A stretch of DNA of 64,000 bases from JAUSIF01 sp963711595 (GTDB lineage: Bacteria > Pseudomonadota > Alphaproteobacteria > Rhizobiales > Xanthobacteraceae). A program made the translations under genes and the position numbers. This document shows, one piece after another, positions 42,925 to 51,846 of the stretch. Positions within the stretch are counted from its first letter, which is position 1, and the number at the start of each line of letters is the position of its first letter. Under the pieces are notes generated by a model. It was not told the DNA's origin and did not search any database. It saw only the letters and a program-made list of their open reading frames with translations. The DNA lies in assembly GCA_963711595.1 (NCBI GenBank), contig CAVQER010000005.1, forward strand, positions 372,001 through 436,000. Reading direction: 5' to 3'.

Positions 42925-43867
42925 GGCGCGCCTCCCCTGGCCTGGCCCGCTTCCTGAAGAACTGGTTGTAGATCGCGTCGAGACTCGGCTCGTCGACCGA
43001 GAGCCGCTTGAGACGCCCGTTCGCCCCGACGACCGCGGCCGCCGCTTCCGGGCGCACGTCGCGGTCCGCGAGTAGGCGGAAACGGCCGGGTCCCGTCGGC
43101 TCGACCACCGAAACGCCGGGAACGGCGCGCAGCCGCTCTGCGAGACCGACGCCGTCGGCTTCGACTTCGACGGCAAATCCCGAGCCGAGCACTTCGCGCG
43201 CCAGCTCGCTCACCGTGCCGATCAGCGCGATCCTTCCGGCCTGGAACAGCGCAACTCGATCGCACACCTTTTGCACGCGATCGAGCAGGTGCGAGGAAAG
43301 CAGGACGGTGACGTCGTGTGCCTTGAGATCGCGGATCATCGCAAGCAGTTCCTCGGTCGCCTGCGGATCGAGGCCCGAGGTCGGCTCGTCGAGAATCGCG
43401 ACTTCCGCCCGCTTCATCAGGATCTCGGCCAGGCCGAGCCGCTGCCGCATGCCGCGAGAGAAGGTGCCGACACGCTTGTTCGCGACGTCGGACAGCTGCA
43501 CACGCTTTAATACTTCGGCAATCCGTTTCGCACGCTCAGAGCGGTCGATGCCCATCAACCGTGCAGTGAATGCAAGATTTTCCGTCGCGGTCATGTTGTC
43601 ATAGAAGCCAACCGAATCCGGCAGGTACCCCACCCGCGCCTTCACCTTCAGCGGCTCGCGCGCCGGATCGAGACCGAGCACGCGCACCTCGCCCTCGGTG
43701 ACATCCGTGAGCCCAAGCATCATCAGGATCGTCGTAGTCTTGCCCGAGCCATTCGGGCCGAGCAGCCCGAAGATTTCGCCGCGAGCGACCGAAAACGAAA
43801 TGCCGTCGACGGCCGCGGTCTCCCCGTAGCGCTTGGTGAGGCCGCCAGCGCGAATGATCGAGATCAT
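42914..43867 (-). CDS. ABC transporter ATP-binding protein (exporter type)
   Basis: A 317-residue ATPase of the DrrA-like exporter group. Walker A is GPNGSGKTT, the signature is FSRGMRQRLGLAE (S-x-G-x-x-Q-R type), Walker B is AILDEPTSGLD, and the switch His is in LLSSHLLD. A C-terminal DUF4162-like extension (about residues 230-317) carries VEVEADGVGLAERL. The start ATG at 43867 overlaps the stop of the NEW3 gene (ATGA), so the three genes are translationally coupled. Confidence 0.95.
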   Translation of the reverse strand: MISIIRAGGLTKRYGETAAVDGISFSVARGEIFGLLGPNGSGKTTTILMMLGLTDVTEGEVRVLGLDPAREPLKVKARVGYLPDSVGFYDNMTATENLAFTARLMGIDRSERAKRIAEVLKRVQLSDVANKRVGTFSRGMRQRLGLAEILMKRAEVAILDEPTSGLDPQATEELLAMIRDLKAHDVTVLLSSHLLDRVQKVCDRVALFQAGRIALIGTVSELAREVLGSGFAVEVEADGVGLAERLRAVPGVSVVEPTGPGRFRLLADRDVRPEAAAAVVGANGRLKRLSVDEPSLDAIYNQFFRKRARPGEARHAA

Positions 43868-45030
43868 CGGCGACCGAACCTTGCGATGGCGCCGACCATG
43901 ACGAGAAGTGCGATACCGATGATACCGGCACCGGCCATTCCCCAATAGGTCGAGGTGGCGACGGCGACGCGGATGTCGCTCGACGCGGATTCACCGCGCG
44001 ACGACGCACGCAGCGAAGTCATGTAATCGCCGGCGAGCGCCTTCGCGCTAGGTGTGAGCAAGAGCTGAGCCTCCGCACGTTGGCCGGGTGCGATCCGCTC
44101 GACCTGCTTCGGATCAAATTCGACCTTCCAGCCGCTCGGAGCGGTGCCCGTGAGCTCGATGCCCTCGGCCGGCGCACTGCCCTCGTTGGAGATCACGATC
44201 GGGATCGAAGTCTGATTGCCGGCTTCGGCCCGCGCGCTGACGACGCCATCCCGGCCAGTCAGCCGCAGTTGCGGCTGACCGACGATCTCCATGACCACCT
44301 GCGCGTCGGCAGACACGCCCTCGGCAGAAACCGTGACGCCGACCGGAATCTTGCCCGCGCCCGTTTGTGCCGGCGCGCGCACGGCTAGCTTGATCTCCTT
44401 CGATTGTCCCGCCTCGATCGGCAGCGAGCTCAGTTCCTGCGAGCCGTATGCCTCGGTGAAGCGCGTGGAAAAATTCTGCGGCGCCTTGGCGCCGAGGCTG
44501 ACGAGCAGATTGCGCCCGCTGTCGTTCTTCACGGTCAGCTGGTACTCGAAGTTCGACGTCGGCGAGCCGCGCAACGCCGGCAGCTTCGGCTCGAGCGTGA
44601 GCTTCGCCGGCAAATCTTTTCCGAGAGCGACCGCGATCGGGAGCGAAATGTTCTGGTTCGTGCCCTTCGCGTTCACCGTGACCGTCGCGCCGGTCTGTGC
44701 ATTCGCTGGAACGTCCAGGCGAAGCTGCAACGCGACATCCTTTCCGGTCGCCGGCATTGCTGCCGCCACGGGCTGCCCGCCGCCGAGAATGGTGGCGCTC
44801 CATCCCTGCGGAACGCCGTCGACACTCAACGCAAGCCGCTCGGGCGGCAGACCATAATTGTGCAGGCGCAACGCGACCGAGGAAGTGCCACCCGCCTGAA
44901 CCGTGAGCGCCGGATAGTCGGTGAGCAGAAAGAGACCCTTGACCTGCGCCTGCTCGGGCGTCTGCTGGGCGATCGCGTTCGTCGTCGCGAGACCGAGGAT
45001 GAGCGCGAGGACGATCGTGTTGGCTCGCAT
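43864..45030 (-). CDS. Secreted NEW3-domain protein, membrane-anchored
   Basis: A 388-residue protein in the operon with an ABC exporter. A signal peptide (LALILGLATTNAIAQ) is followed by several beta-sandwich repeats of the NEW3 type; YPALTVQAGGTSSVALRLHNYG, LTVKNDSGRNLLVSL and IPIVISNEGSAPAEGIELT are repeat starts. A C-terminal hydrophobic helix (GMAGAGIIGIALLVMVGAIA) and a basic tail anchor it to the membrane, so the sandwich domains face the periplasm. NEW3 proteins commonly accompany ABC-2 exporters; their role is unclear. The ATG at 45030 directly precedes the signal peptide. Confidence 0.87.
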   Translation of the reverse strand: MRANTIVLALILGLATTNAIAQQTPEQAQVKGLFLLTDYPALTVQAGGTSSVALRLHNYGLPPERLALSVDGVPQGWSATILGGGQPVAAAMPATGKDVALQLRLDVPANAQTGATVTVNAKGTNQNISLPIAVALGKDLPAKLTLEPKLPALRGSPTSNFEYQLTVKNDSGRNLLVSLGAKAPQNFSTRFTEAYGSQELSSLPIEAGQSKEIKLAVRAPAQTGAGKIPVGVTVSAEGVSADAQVVMEIVGQPQLRLTGRDGVVSARAEAGNQTSIPIVISNEGSAPAEGIELTGTAPSGWKVEFDPKQVERIAPGQRAEAQLLLTPSAKALAGDYMTSLRASSRGESASSDIRVAVATSTYWGMAGAGIIGIALLVMVGAIARFGRR

Positions 45031-45228
45031 TGTGCTTACTCCGCGTGACATGGCTTGCATCGATGGAAGTGAAAAACTGGCTTGCGTGATTGCGACCGAA
45101 TTCCCGCGCCTTATGGGCGGCGGGGAGGCTCCTGCCAATGGCGAAGCCGGCCGGCAGCAATATTTTTTCAAAATTTGACGAAACTGTGCAAGCGGCAGCA
45201 GGTCCCACCGTACCGCGGCAATTCGGCT

Positions 45229-45936
45229 CTATGCCGCGGGCCGCACCCTGACGTCCGCTATCACGGCAAGATGATCGGATGCGTGGCGGGCCTTGTGGTC
45301 GACCACGCTCTTCGTGAGCACACCCGCCGGCCGGCAATAGACCCGGTCCAGGCGCAGTAGCGGGAGGACGGACGGAAAGGTGCGGTGCCGGGTACGGGCA
45401 GGCAACGCTTCGGCGAGCGGCCGCCGCACCGACCCTGCCCAGAACCAGTCGTTGAAATCGCCGAGCAGCACGGTCGTCACATCGTCGCGACCGGCAAGCT
45501 CGATCAGCTTGTGGGTCTGCGGGCCCCGTTCACGCCAGCTCAGCCCGAGATGGGTGGCAATCACGCGCAGCGGGCCGGACGGCGTTTCCACCTCGGCGCG
45601 GATCGCGCGGCGCGGTTCCCGTTCCGGCCAGGAAATGTCGTGCACTTCGGTATTCATAAGCGGCCAACGGCTGATCAGCATCTGTCCGTATTCGCCGTCC
45701 GCGGTCTCGATCGACTTTGCGCCGATGCCATGCCGTCCGAGTTCGCGTTCCAGAAAGGCGAAAGGATCTCCGGTTTCCGTCACGGATCGCCGCGAATCCA
45801 CTTCCTGCAATGCAACGATATGCGGGTCCCAGCCGCGGATCAGGTCCACGACGCGCAAAAGGTCGAAGCGGCGATTGCGTCCGAGAGCGCCGTGGATATT
45901 CCACGTCATCACGCGCACGTGGCCTTCGGCGAGCAT
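45229..45936 (-). CDS. Endonuclease/exonuclease/phosphatase (EEP) family protein
   Basis: A 235-residue metal-dependent phosphodiesterase-like enzyme. EEP motifs are visible in order: VMTWNIHG (Asn), IVALQEVD (Glu metal ligand), VIATHLGLS (His), LLGDFND (Asp/Asn) and the C-terminal HASDHLAVIAD (Asp-His pair). It is cytosolic, with no signal peptide, and could act on nucleic acids, phosphoinositides or lipids. It follows the PLD/VTT gene after 4 nt and is probably in its operon, which hints at a phospholipid substrate. An in-frame GTG at 45939 is an alternative start. Confidence 0.9.
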   Translation of the reverse strand: MLAEGHVRVMTWNIHGALGRNRRFDLLRVVDLIRGWDPHIVALQEVDSRRSVTETGDPFAFLERELGRHGIGAKSIETADGEYGQMLISRWPLMNTEVHDISWPEREPRRAIRAEVETPSGPLRVIATHLGLSWRERGPQTHKLIELAGRDDVTTVLLGDFNDWFWAGSVRRPLAEALPARTRHRTFPSVLPLLRLDRVYCRPAGVLTKSVVDHKARHASDHLAVIADVRVRPAA

Positions 45937-45940
45937 CACT

Positions 45941-48067
45941 CTATTTCCGGTAGCGTGCGATCAGATATTGGCCACCGAGTGTGACACCGATCCAGCCAGC
46001 CACTGCGAGCAGCAACAAGCCGACGCTGAGGGCCGTCGGCTCGGTGAGCACGTCGACGATCTGTCCGCCAAGCAGCGAGAGGACGACGATGCCGGGCGCA
46101 AGTCCGATCGCGGTCCCCAGCACGAAATCGACCAGCCGGATCTCGCTCGCTCCGGCAACGAGGTTGATGACCGTGAACGGTGCGAGCGGAAGGATGCGGA
46201 TCGTGGCAATCGCGATCACGCCCTGACGCGCGATCTTCTTCTGCAGTTTGTCGAGGCGCGGCCCGATCACGTCGCGCAAGGTCTTGCGCCCGATCGCGCT
46301 GCCGATCGCAAATACGATAACCGCGCTCGCCATCGCACCGACGGCCGAATAGATCATTCCGAGGGTTGGACCGAAAGCAGCTGCGGTCGCGGCGATCAGT
46401 ACGGTGATCGGGAAGGCGATGAACCCGGCGATGAGAAACCCGCCGATCGCAATTGGCGCGCCGTAGGACGTGCGCGAGAACGAGCTGAGGGTCGCGCGCA
46501 ATGCGTCGAGGTTTGCGTATTCGGAGAGTGGGGTGACGTACCAGGTGAGCGTCAAGACCAGCAATATGAGCGCTGCTACCCCAACCTTGATGAGTGCGGA
46601 GCGGCGGCGCTTCGGCAATTGTGCGTCGAACATGTTCAGGAGTTCGGCCGTAATCGGCTGCTGGGGGTCGGCGAGAGTCTGCAGGTATGTAGCGAACTCC
46701 TCGGCGTGCGGCTCGCCGTCATCGATCTCTTTCAGCCGGTGCCCCTTGCCCGCAAGGCGCTTTGCTGCGCGCAGCAGCGACCTTCCTCTCCGTAACTCCT
46801 CTCTGACCTCGTCTTCGGAGACGCCGCAATGGTCCGCAAGCAACCGGTCGCGAACTGCCCGAATCCCCGCACGTTCGCCTGCGCTTCGCGCTTCAATTAC
46901 AAGATCGCATTCCGTGTCGGCCCCCATCGACCGGTTATTCAGGTTGGCCGAGCCCACGCGCAGAAAGGTGTCATCGATCACCATAACCTTGGAATGCACC
47001 ATGGTGCTCGCCGTCTTTCTGCCAGCCCTGACCTGCGGATACATGAGCCGTATGCGCGCGTTGCCTTCGCGGCAGAGCGTCTGCGTGAAATGCATTCGCC
47101 CCGGACGCATGGTGCGGTACTCGACCCAACTCTCCGCGCGCTCGGGGGCGACGATCAAGACTTCCAGCTTCGGCTTTTTTTTCAGCCGACGGCACAACCG
47201 GTCAGCAAATTCGATGTGGGTGAGAAACTGGTTCTCGATGTAGACCGTGCGCTCCGCGGCCTCGATAGAATCGAGAAACAGCTGCTCGACCTCGCGCACG
47301 GCCGGCTCCCCGGCGTATTCCGGTTGCGTCCGTGCGATCCCGATATCGACGTCGGTGAAGTCGGGCTGCACACCGTCGGGCCAAGGATCATTTTCGACTG
47401 CTTCCTCAAACGAGCCGACTTCCTGCGGGCATGCGCGCGTCCAACGGCTGCAAGCAATTTCCGCGAGTGCGAGGGCAGCAGCGCCGTCGACCATCATCTG
47501 CACGTCGTGAAAGGGCGGATAAGGAGCGCCAGCCGGATCAACGCGCTGCTCGTTGTCGATGCGATGCTCGGATGTATCCCATCGCCGGATCGTGACATCG
47601 AGCCCGCCGGAGAATGCGACCGCATCGTCCACGATGATCAGCTTTTGATGCTGCGAGGAGCCGAGCGGCACAGCGCTATCCAACTCGAAGTGCACGTTCG
47701 CGGGCGTGCTCCAACCGAGTTTAAGGCGCGGCAAGAACTCGCGTTCCGTGGCGTAAAGGAAGGCGAAGTCCCAGGCGAGCAGATAGATCTCGAGCTTCGG
47801 CCGAGCTTTGACCAAGGCGCTGAGAAAATCGCCGAATTGCGCCGGCAGCCCGTCGTCGGGCTCGCCCTTCTCGCCGACGAGCCGCGTCTGGCTATGCATG
47901 TCCCAGCCGAGAATGAAGACGCGTCGCTCCGCCTTGAGGAGCGCCCGCCTGACTGCGTCGAAGTACGCGGCGGCGTCGATAAGCACCGCGGCTCGCGAGG
48001 CGCGTTCGACGCGCCACACATTATGGCCGGGCCGCAGAATGGTCTGGCCCCGCACGTTCGCGTGCAT
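45941..48067 (-). CDS. Phospholipase D family protein fused to a VTT (DedA-like) membrane domain
   Basis: A 708-residue protein. The N-terminal half (1-450) is a PLD/cardiolipin synthase-like enzyme with two HKD motifs: HQKLIIVDD (H140, K142, D147) and HSKVMVIDD (H358, K360, D365), followed by GSANLNNRSMG. After a linker (about 450-500) the C-terminal part is a membrane-embedded VTT/SNARE-associated domain (PLSEYANLDALRATL..., then hydrophobic segments to residue 705). VTT domains move lipids across bilayers, so the fusion suggests coupled lipid hydrolysis and transport. The EEP gene follows 4 nt downstream. Confidence 0.93.
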   Translation of the reverse strand: MHANVRGQTILRPGHNVWRVERASRAAVLIDAAAYFDAVRRALLKAERRVFILGWDMHSQTRLVGEKGEPDDGLPAQFGDFLSALVKARPKLEIYLLAWDFAFLYATEREFLPRLKLGWSTPANVHFELDSAVPLGSSQHQKLIIVDDAVAFSGGLDVTIRRWDTSEHRIDNEQRVDPAGAPYPPFHDVQMMVDGAAALALAEIACSRWTRACPQEVGSFEEAVENDPWPDGVQPDFTDVDIGIARTQPEYAGEPAVREVEQLFLDSIEAAERTVYIENQFLTHIEFADRLCRRLKKKPKLEVLIVAPERAESWVEYRTMRPGRMHFTQTLCREGNARIRLMYPQVRAGRKTASTMVHSKVMVIDDTFLRVGSANLNNRSMGADTECDLVIEARSAGERAGIRAVRDRLLADHCGVSEDEVREELRRGRSLLRAAKRLAGKGHRLKEIDDGEPHAEEFATYLQTLADPQQPITAELLNMFDAQLPKRRRSALIKVGVAALILLVLTLTWYVTPLSEYANLDALRATLSSFSRTSYGAPIAIGGFLIAGFIAFPITVLIAATAAAFGPTLGMIYSAVGAMASAVIVFAIGSAIGRKTLRDVIGPRLDKLQKKIARQGVIAIATIRILPLAPFTVINLVAGASEIRLVDFVLGTAIGLAPGIVVLSLLGGQIVDVLTEPTALSVGLLLLAVAGWIGVTLGGQYLIARYRK

Positions 48068-48174
48068 GATTGGAAACCCTTGCAGCGGCGCGTGTCAGCG
48101 CCGCTCCCGAAAAGGCAGGTATTGCAGGGAGTAAACGCAGATGGGGCGAGAAAGTGCCCGGCGGTTTTGTCGCC

Positions 48175-48828
48175 CTAAACGACCGAATCCGTCGCCGGAT
48201 ACGGCCACGGCTCCACCACCGCGGCGTCGCGCCACGCGACAAAGGCGGGCAGCCGGTAGATGGCCGATACGTAGGCGGCTGAAACGGCATCGACGTCGAT
48301 CTCGTAGCTGGAGATCCGCGTCGCGACCGGCGCGTACATGCAATCCGCTGCCGAGAAGGCGCCGAACAAATAATCCCCACCCGCCCCGAACCGCTCTCGT
48401 GCGCCGCGCCAGATCTGCGTGATGCGCTTGATGTCGTCCTGCACCGCAGGCGCTAGGTCTCTTTTCTTCTTCCGCTTGATATTCATGGGGCAGTTCTGGC
48501 GCAACGCCGCGAAGCCCCCATGCATCTCCGCGGCAATTGCGCGGGCGTGTGCGCGCGCCGACGGCTCGTTCGGCCAAAGCTTCAACTCGGGAAAGCGTTC
48601 GTTGAGATGCTCCAGGATCGCAAGCAACTCCCAAATCGTATCTTTTCCGTCCACGAGGATCGGCACCTTGCCGGCAGGCGAATACTGGGCAATTCGGGAT
48701 TTGGTATCCGGCTGATCGAGCGGAATGACGACTTCCTCGAACGGGATCTTGTGGTGCGCCAGTGCGAGCCATGGACGCAGCGACCACGACGAGTAATTCT
48801 TGCTGGCAATAACGAGCTTCAATGCCAC
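48175..48828 (-). CDS. Glutathione S-transferase family protein
   Basis: A 217-residue cytosolic GST. The N-terminal thioredoxin-like domain begins LVIASKNYSSWSLRPWLAL and contains SPAGKVPILVDG with the cis-Pro, then TIWELLAILEHLNERFP where Glu contacts glutathione. The C-terminal helical domain (about 90-217) has YLFGAFSAADCMYAPVATR. The GTG at 48828 is chosen because AGGAG lies at the correct distance; the open frame reaches 48906. A Ser or Tyr at the N-terminal site may be the activating residue. Confidence 0.9.
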   Translation of the reverse strand: MALKLVIASKNYSSWSLRPWLALAHHKIPFEEVVIPLDQPDTKSRIAQYSPAGKVPILVDGKDTIWELLAILEHLNERFPELKLWPNEPSARAHARAIAAEMHGGFAALRQNCPMNIKRKKKRDLAPAVQDDIKRITQIWRGARERFGAGGDYLFGAFSAADCMYAPVATRISSYEIDVDAVSAAYVSAIYRLPAFVAWRDAAVVEPWPYPATDSVV

Positions 48829-48943
48829 TGATCGTCTCCTTCTCCCGCCGAGGATCGTCACGCGGCCATGCGCGTACAAGCGCCGAATATTGATGGCGGC
48901 AATCAAGAAATTTCATTTTCAGGGAGTCGGAAGAACCCGGTGA

Positions 48944-49348
48944 CTATTTCTTCTCGTCTATCTCAACCGGACCGCCCTTGGCCTTCCATCCGCTGAACCC
49001 GTCGCGGATGTGCGCGACGGGCTTCAGCCCCATGCGCTTAGCGGTTTGCGTCGCGAGCGCGGACCGCTGCCCCGCCGCGCAGAAGAACACGAACTTCTTG
49101 TCTTCGGCAAAAACTGGCTTGTGGTACTTCGACTCCGGATCGATCCAGAACTCCAGCATTCCCCGCGGGCAATGAAACGCCCCCGGGACACGCCCGTCAC
49201 GCTTCAACTCCCGGATGTCACGGATGTCGATGAAGATTACGTCGTTGCCCCCATGCAGCTTCATCGCTTCCTCGGCGGACATCCCCTCGACCTCCCTCTC
49301 GGCGGCTTCGACGAGGGTGCGGTAGCCCAGTGTGATCTTCTGCGGCAT
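48944..49348 (-). CDS. Rhodanese-like sulfurtransferase domain protein
   Basis: A 134-residue single-domain rhodanese. The active-site loop is FFCAAGQRS with the sulfur-carrying Cys. Flanking family motifs include VIFIDIRDIRELKRDGRVPGA, GMLEFWID and HIRDGFSGWKAKGGPVE. It could transfer sulfur from thiosulfate or a persulfide. The ATG at 49348 (MPQKIT) is the best start because the longer open frame adds no family sequence. Confidence 0.93.
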   Translation of the reverse strand: MPQKITLGYRTLVEAAEREVEGMSAEEAMKLHGGNDVIFIDIRDIRELKRDGRVPGAFHCPRGMLEFWIDPESKYHKPVFAEDKKFVFFCAAGQRSALATQTAKRMGLKPVAHIRDGFSGWKAKGGPVEIDEKK

Positions 49349-49526
49349 GTCCGGAGAAACCGTTTGAAATGGCGGGTCAATGATGCCCGCCCCGTGGCGA
49401 TGCCGCAACAATCTTGACGCGGGCCTGCCCTATTTCCGTCCCGTCGCTCGGTACAATTCTAGGCGGGTGAGCGCGGTCAGGGCCGCCAAAGGGGGGAATG
49501 TGAGTGTAGCGTTGGAGTTGCGCACC

Positions 49527-49778
49527 ATGTTCCGTAAGCGAAAGAAGCAGGACATCATTGTCCCTGAACCCGCCGAGACCACGCCGGTCGAACAGATCGC
49601 CTTCGAGAGTCTCCCCTTTATTGACAATGAGACGCTCGACGACTTCCTCGCCGATCAGGACAGCGTGGAGCTCTTGCCGGTCGACCCGAGCGATTACCGG
49701 CGCGAGATCCAGCGCATGATCGTGAGCGCCTTCCTGCACGAGGCCTCGACCCAAGCCAAGCACGTCGAGGCGGTCTAG
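49527..49778 (+). CDS. Small acidic hypothetical protein
   Basis: An 83-residue soluble protein with a basic start (MFRKRKKQD) and an acidic middle (NETLDDFLADQDSVELLPVDPSD). A GGAG motif lies 12 nt before the ATG at 49527. GTG and other in-frame starts upstream at 49500 are possible. It sits 73 nt ahead of the DUF599 gene on the same strand. No domain is recognised. Confidence 0.6.
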   Translation: MFRKRKKQDIIVPEPAETTPVEQIAFESLPFIDNETLDDFLADQDSVELLPVDPSDYRREIQRMIVSAFLHEASTQAKHVEAV

Positions 49779-49850
49779 CGCCGCTCGCGTTGCGCCGCTT
49801 CCAGGTGGATGCCAGCATCGTGGCGCTTCGATTCGCGCCAGGCACCGGCC

Positions 49851-50540
49851 ATGCACGGATTCGGCATTCTCGACGTCGTTGCAATCCTCTGGTTCGTCGT
49901 CGCGTGGGCGGGTTACGGCGCGCTCATGGAGCTGACCCCGTACGGAGAGGGCAGCCTCAACCACCGCATGGACCGCCATCGCGCGGAGTGGACGCGCCGC
50001 ATGCTTGCGCGCGACATGCGCATGCTCGACGGCCAGATCATGGGCTCGCTGCAGAACGGCACCGCGTTCTTCGCGTCGACCTCGTTGCTCGCCATCGGCG
50101 GCACTTTTGCACTTCTCCGGGCGACCCAGGACGTGATGCAGGTTTTCGCAACGCTCCCCCTCGGCATCGAAACCACGCTTGCGGTCTGGGAGACGAAGGT
50201 CATCGGGCTTCTCGTCATCTTCATCTACGCGTTTTTCAAGTTTTCGTGGTCGTACCGTCTGTTCAATTACGGCGCGATCCTGATGGGCGCGATGCCCGAA
50301 GCCATCGATGCGAAAAAACGTTCCGCGCAGGCCGCAGCTGACAAACTCGCGCGCATGACCACCCTCGCCGGTCGCCATTTCAACCGCGGTCAGCGTGCGT
50401 TCTTCTTTGCGCTCGGTTACCTCGGTTGGTTCATCAGCGCCTGGGTGTTCATGGCAGCGACAGCGGCTGTCCTCGTCGTGATCGCGATCCGCCAATTCGG
50501 TCCCGCCGCGCGTGAGGTGCTTGGCCCACGATCTGCCTGA
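49851..50540 (+). CDS. DUF599 family membrane protein
   Basis: A 229-residue integral membrane protein with four predicted hydrophobic segments: DVVAILWFVVAWAGYGALM at the N-terminus, FFASTSLLAIGGTFALL, VIGLLVIFIYAFFKFSWSYRLFNYG and WFISAWVFMAATAAVLVVIAI. It carries the conserved DUF599 string LNHRMDRHRAEWTRRML and the GRHFNRGQRAFFFALGYLGW block. Function unknown. It is well conserved in Hyphomicrobiales. Confidence 0.88.
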   Translation: MHGFGILDVVAILWFVVAWAGYGALMELTPYGEGSLNHRMDRHRAEWTRRMLARDMRMLDGQIMGSLQNGTAFFASTSLLAIGGTFALLRATQDVMQVFATLPLGIETTLAVWETKVIGLLVIFIYAFFKFSWSYRLFNYGAILMGAMPEAIDAKKRSAQAAADKLARMTTLAGRHFNRGQRAFFFALGYLGWFISAWVFMAATAAVLVVIAIRQFGPAAREVLGPRSA

Positions 50541-50731
50541 ACGGCCTCCCGCCTATCGCCCATACAAACCGCGGGACATTTCAACCTTTGTCTCCCGGTG
50601 GCCGATACTTGATCGCCAACGCCTTTTTCAGGGCTTCGAGCGTCTCCTCGACGGAGAGCAAGTCGTCGCGCAAAGCGGGCGGCAGATGATCCGCCGCCCG
50701 CAATATTTCTGTTCGCGTGCGTCCCGAAGGC

Positions 50732-50833
50732 TCAGCTCATGCCCATGTACACGGAGAACACGACGACGATTGCGAGCGCGCCCGCTGTCCAAAGGATCGT
50801 GGGCAGGTAGCTTTGCTGGGTGTTCGTCTGCAT
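50732..50833 (-). CDS. 33-residue single-pass membrane peptide
   Basis: A very short frame reads MQTNTQQSYLPTIL, then a hydrophobic helix WTAGALAIVVVFSVYMG ending MS. A perfect AGGAGG Shine-Dalgarno lies 7 nt upstream of the ATG, which is strong support for translation. It is too short for normal ORF callers. It lies in the gap between the DUF599 and aldo/keto reductase genes. No family is recognised. Confidence 0.65.
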   Translation of the reverse strand: MQTNTQQSYLPTILWTAGALAIVVVFSVYMGMS

Positions 50834-51019
50834 GGCGGTTCCTCCTGAAGGGCGCCGCCGGCAACTCCGGCAGAGCCCGGAGCGATGGCGAGACGTCCCC
50901 ATCCCGCCTGTTCGCCCTTATACGCGGTTGGTCGCGCGCATTCAACTTTCGTCGTAAGACAAAAGTTCCGAGCGAATTCAAGAGATGCAGCAAATAATTG
51001 CGAACGACCTGCGGGGTGA

Positions 51020-51838
51020 CTAGTCCCAGGCCGGCGCCCAGGACGGGTCGACCCGTCGGCCGGCCGGAGATGCGAGCTTTCCGATTTCAGCCATCTCGGC
51101 AGCCGGCAGCTCGAAATCGAAAATCGCGAAGTTCTCGGCCAGCCGCTCCACCCGACTAGTGCGCGGAATCGCGATGATGCCCTGCTGGACGAGGTAACGC
51201 AGGCAGACTTGCGCAGCGCTCTTGTTATGGGCGCGTCCGACTTTTTCCAGCACCTGGTCGCCCTTCACCGCGCCGCGCGCGATCGGGCTGTATGCGGTAA
51301 CCGAGATGCCGCGGCGGCGGCAGGCGGCAATCACCCGGCTCTGATCGATGTATGGATGCAGCTCAATTTGGTTGTTGACGATCGGTTCATCCGCCAGCGC
51401 CACCGCCTGCTCAACGAGCGCGACCGTGAAGTTCGAAATGCCAATGTGCCGCGTGAGCCCTTCCCGCTTGACCTTGCTGAGCGAACCGAGTGTCTCCTGA
51501 AGCGGCACGGATGTGTTTGGCCAGTGAAGCAGCAGCAGGTCGACGAAGGGCAGCTTCAGCCGGGCCAGACTTTCTGCTACTGATTTTTCCAGCGCGCCGG
51601 CCGAGAAATTCGTCCACCACACTTTCGTCGTGATGAACACCTGCTCACGTGGAATGCCCGCCGCGCGCACGCCCTCCCCCACTTCGCGCTCATTCTCGTA
51701 GGCCTGCGCCGTGTCGATGTGCCGATAGCCGAGCCGTAACGCCTGCTCGACGATGCGCGTACAGTTTTTTGCCCGCAGGTCCCAGGTGCCGAGCCCGAGG
51801 ATCGGGATAGTCGCGCCGTTTGACTGCACCGCCAGCAT
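51020..51838 (-). CDS. Aldo/keto reductase
   Basis: A 272-residue NADPH-dependent reductase of the AKR superfamily. The catalytic tetrad is visible: Asp in HIDTAQAY, Tyr of the same motif, Lys in FITTKVWW and His in LLLLHWPN. The NADPH-binding C-terminal region contains AIPRTSRVERLAENF. The short barrel layout and the GTWDLRAKNC start fit AKR5-like enzymes. It probably reduces aldehydes or sugar derivatives. It ends the putative TRAP operon, 8 nt after RraA. Confidence 0.93.
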   Translation of the reverse strand: MLAVQSNGATIPILGLGTWDLRAKNCTRIVEQALRLGYRHIDTAQAYENEREVGEGVRAAGIPREQVFITTKVWWTNFSAGALEKSVAESLARLKLPFVDLLLLHWPNTSVPLQETLGSLSKVKREGLTRHIGISNFTVALVEQAVALADEPIVNNQIELHPYIDQSRVIAACRRRGISVTAYSPIARGAVKGDQVLEKVGRAHNKSAAQVCLRYLVQQGIIAIPRTSRVERLAENFAIFDFELPAAEMAEIGKLASPAGRRVDPSWAPAWD

Positions 51839-51846
51839 GGCTTTCG

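Noticed and set aside
45380..48178. Two long plus-strand frames (471 and 449 residues)
   Set aside because: Both are antisense to the EEP and PLD/VTT genes, whose catalytic motifs are intact; the translations are basic and low-complexity.
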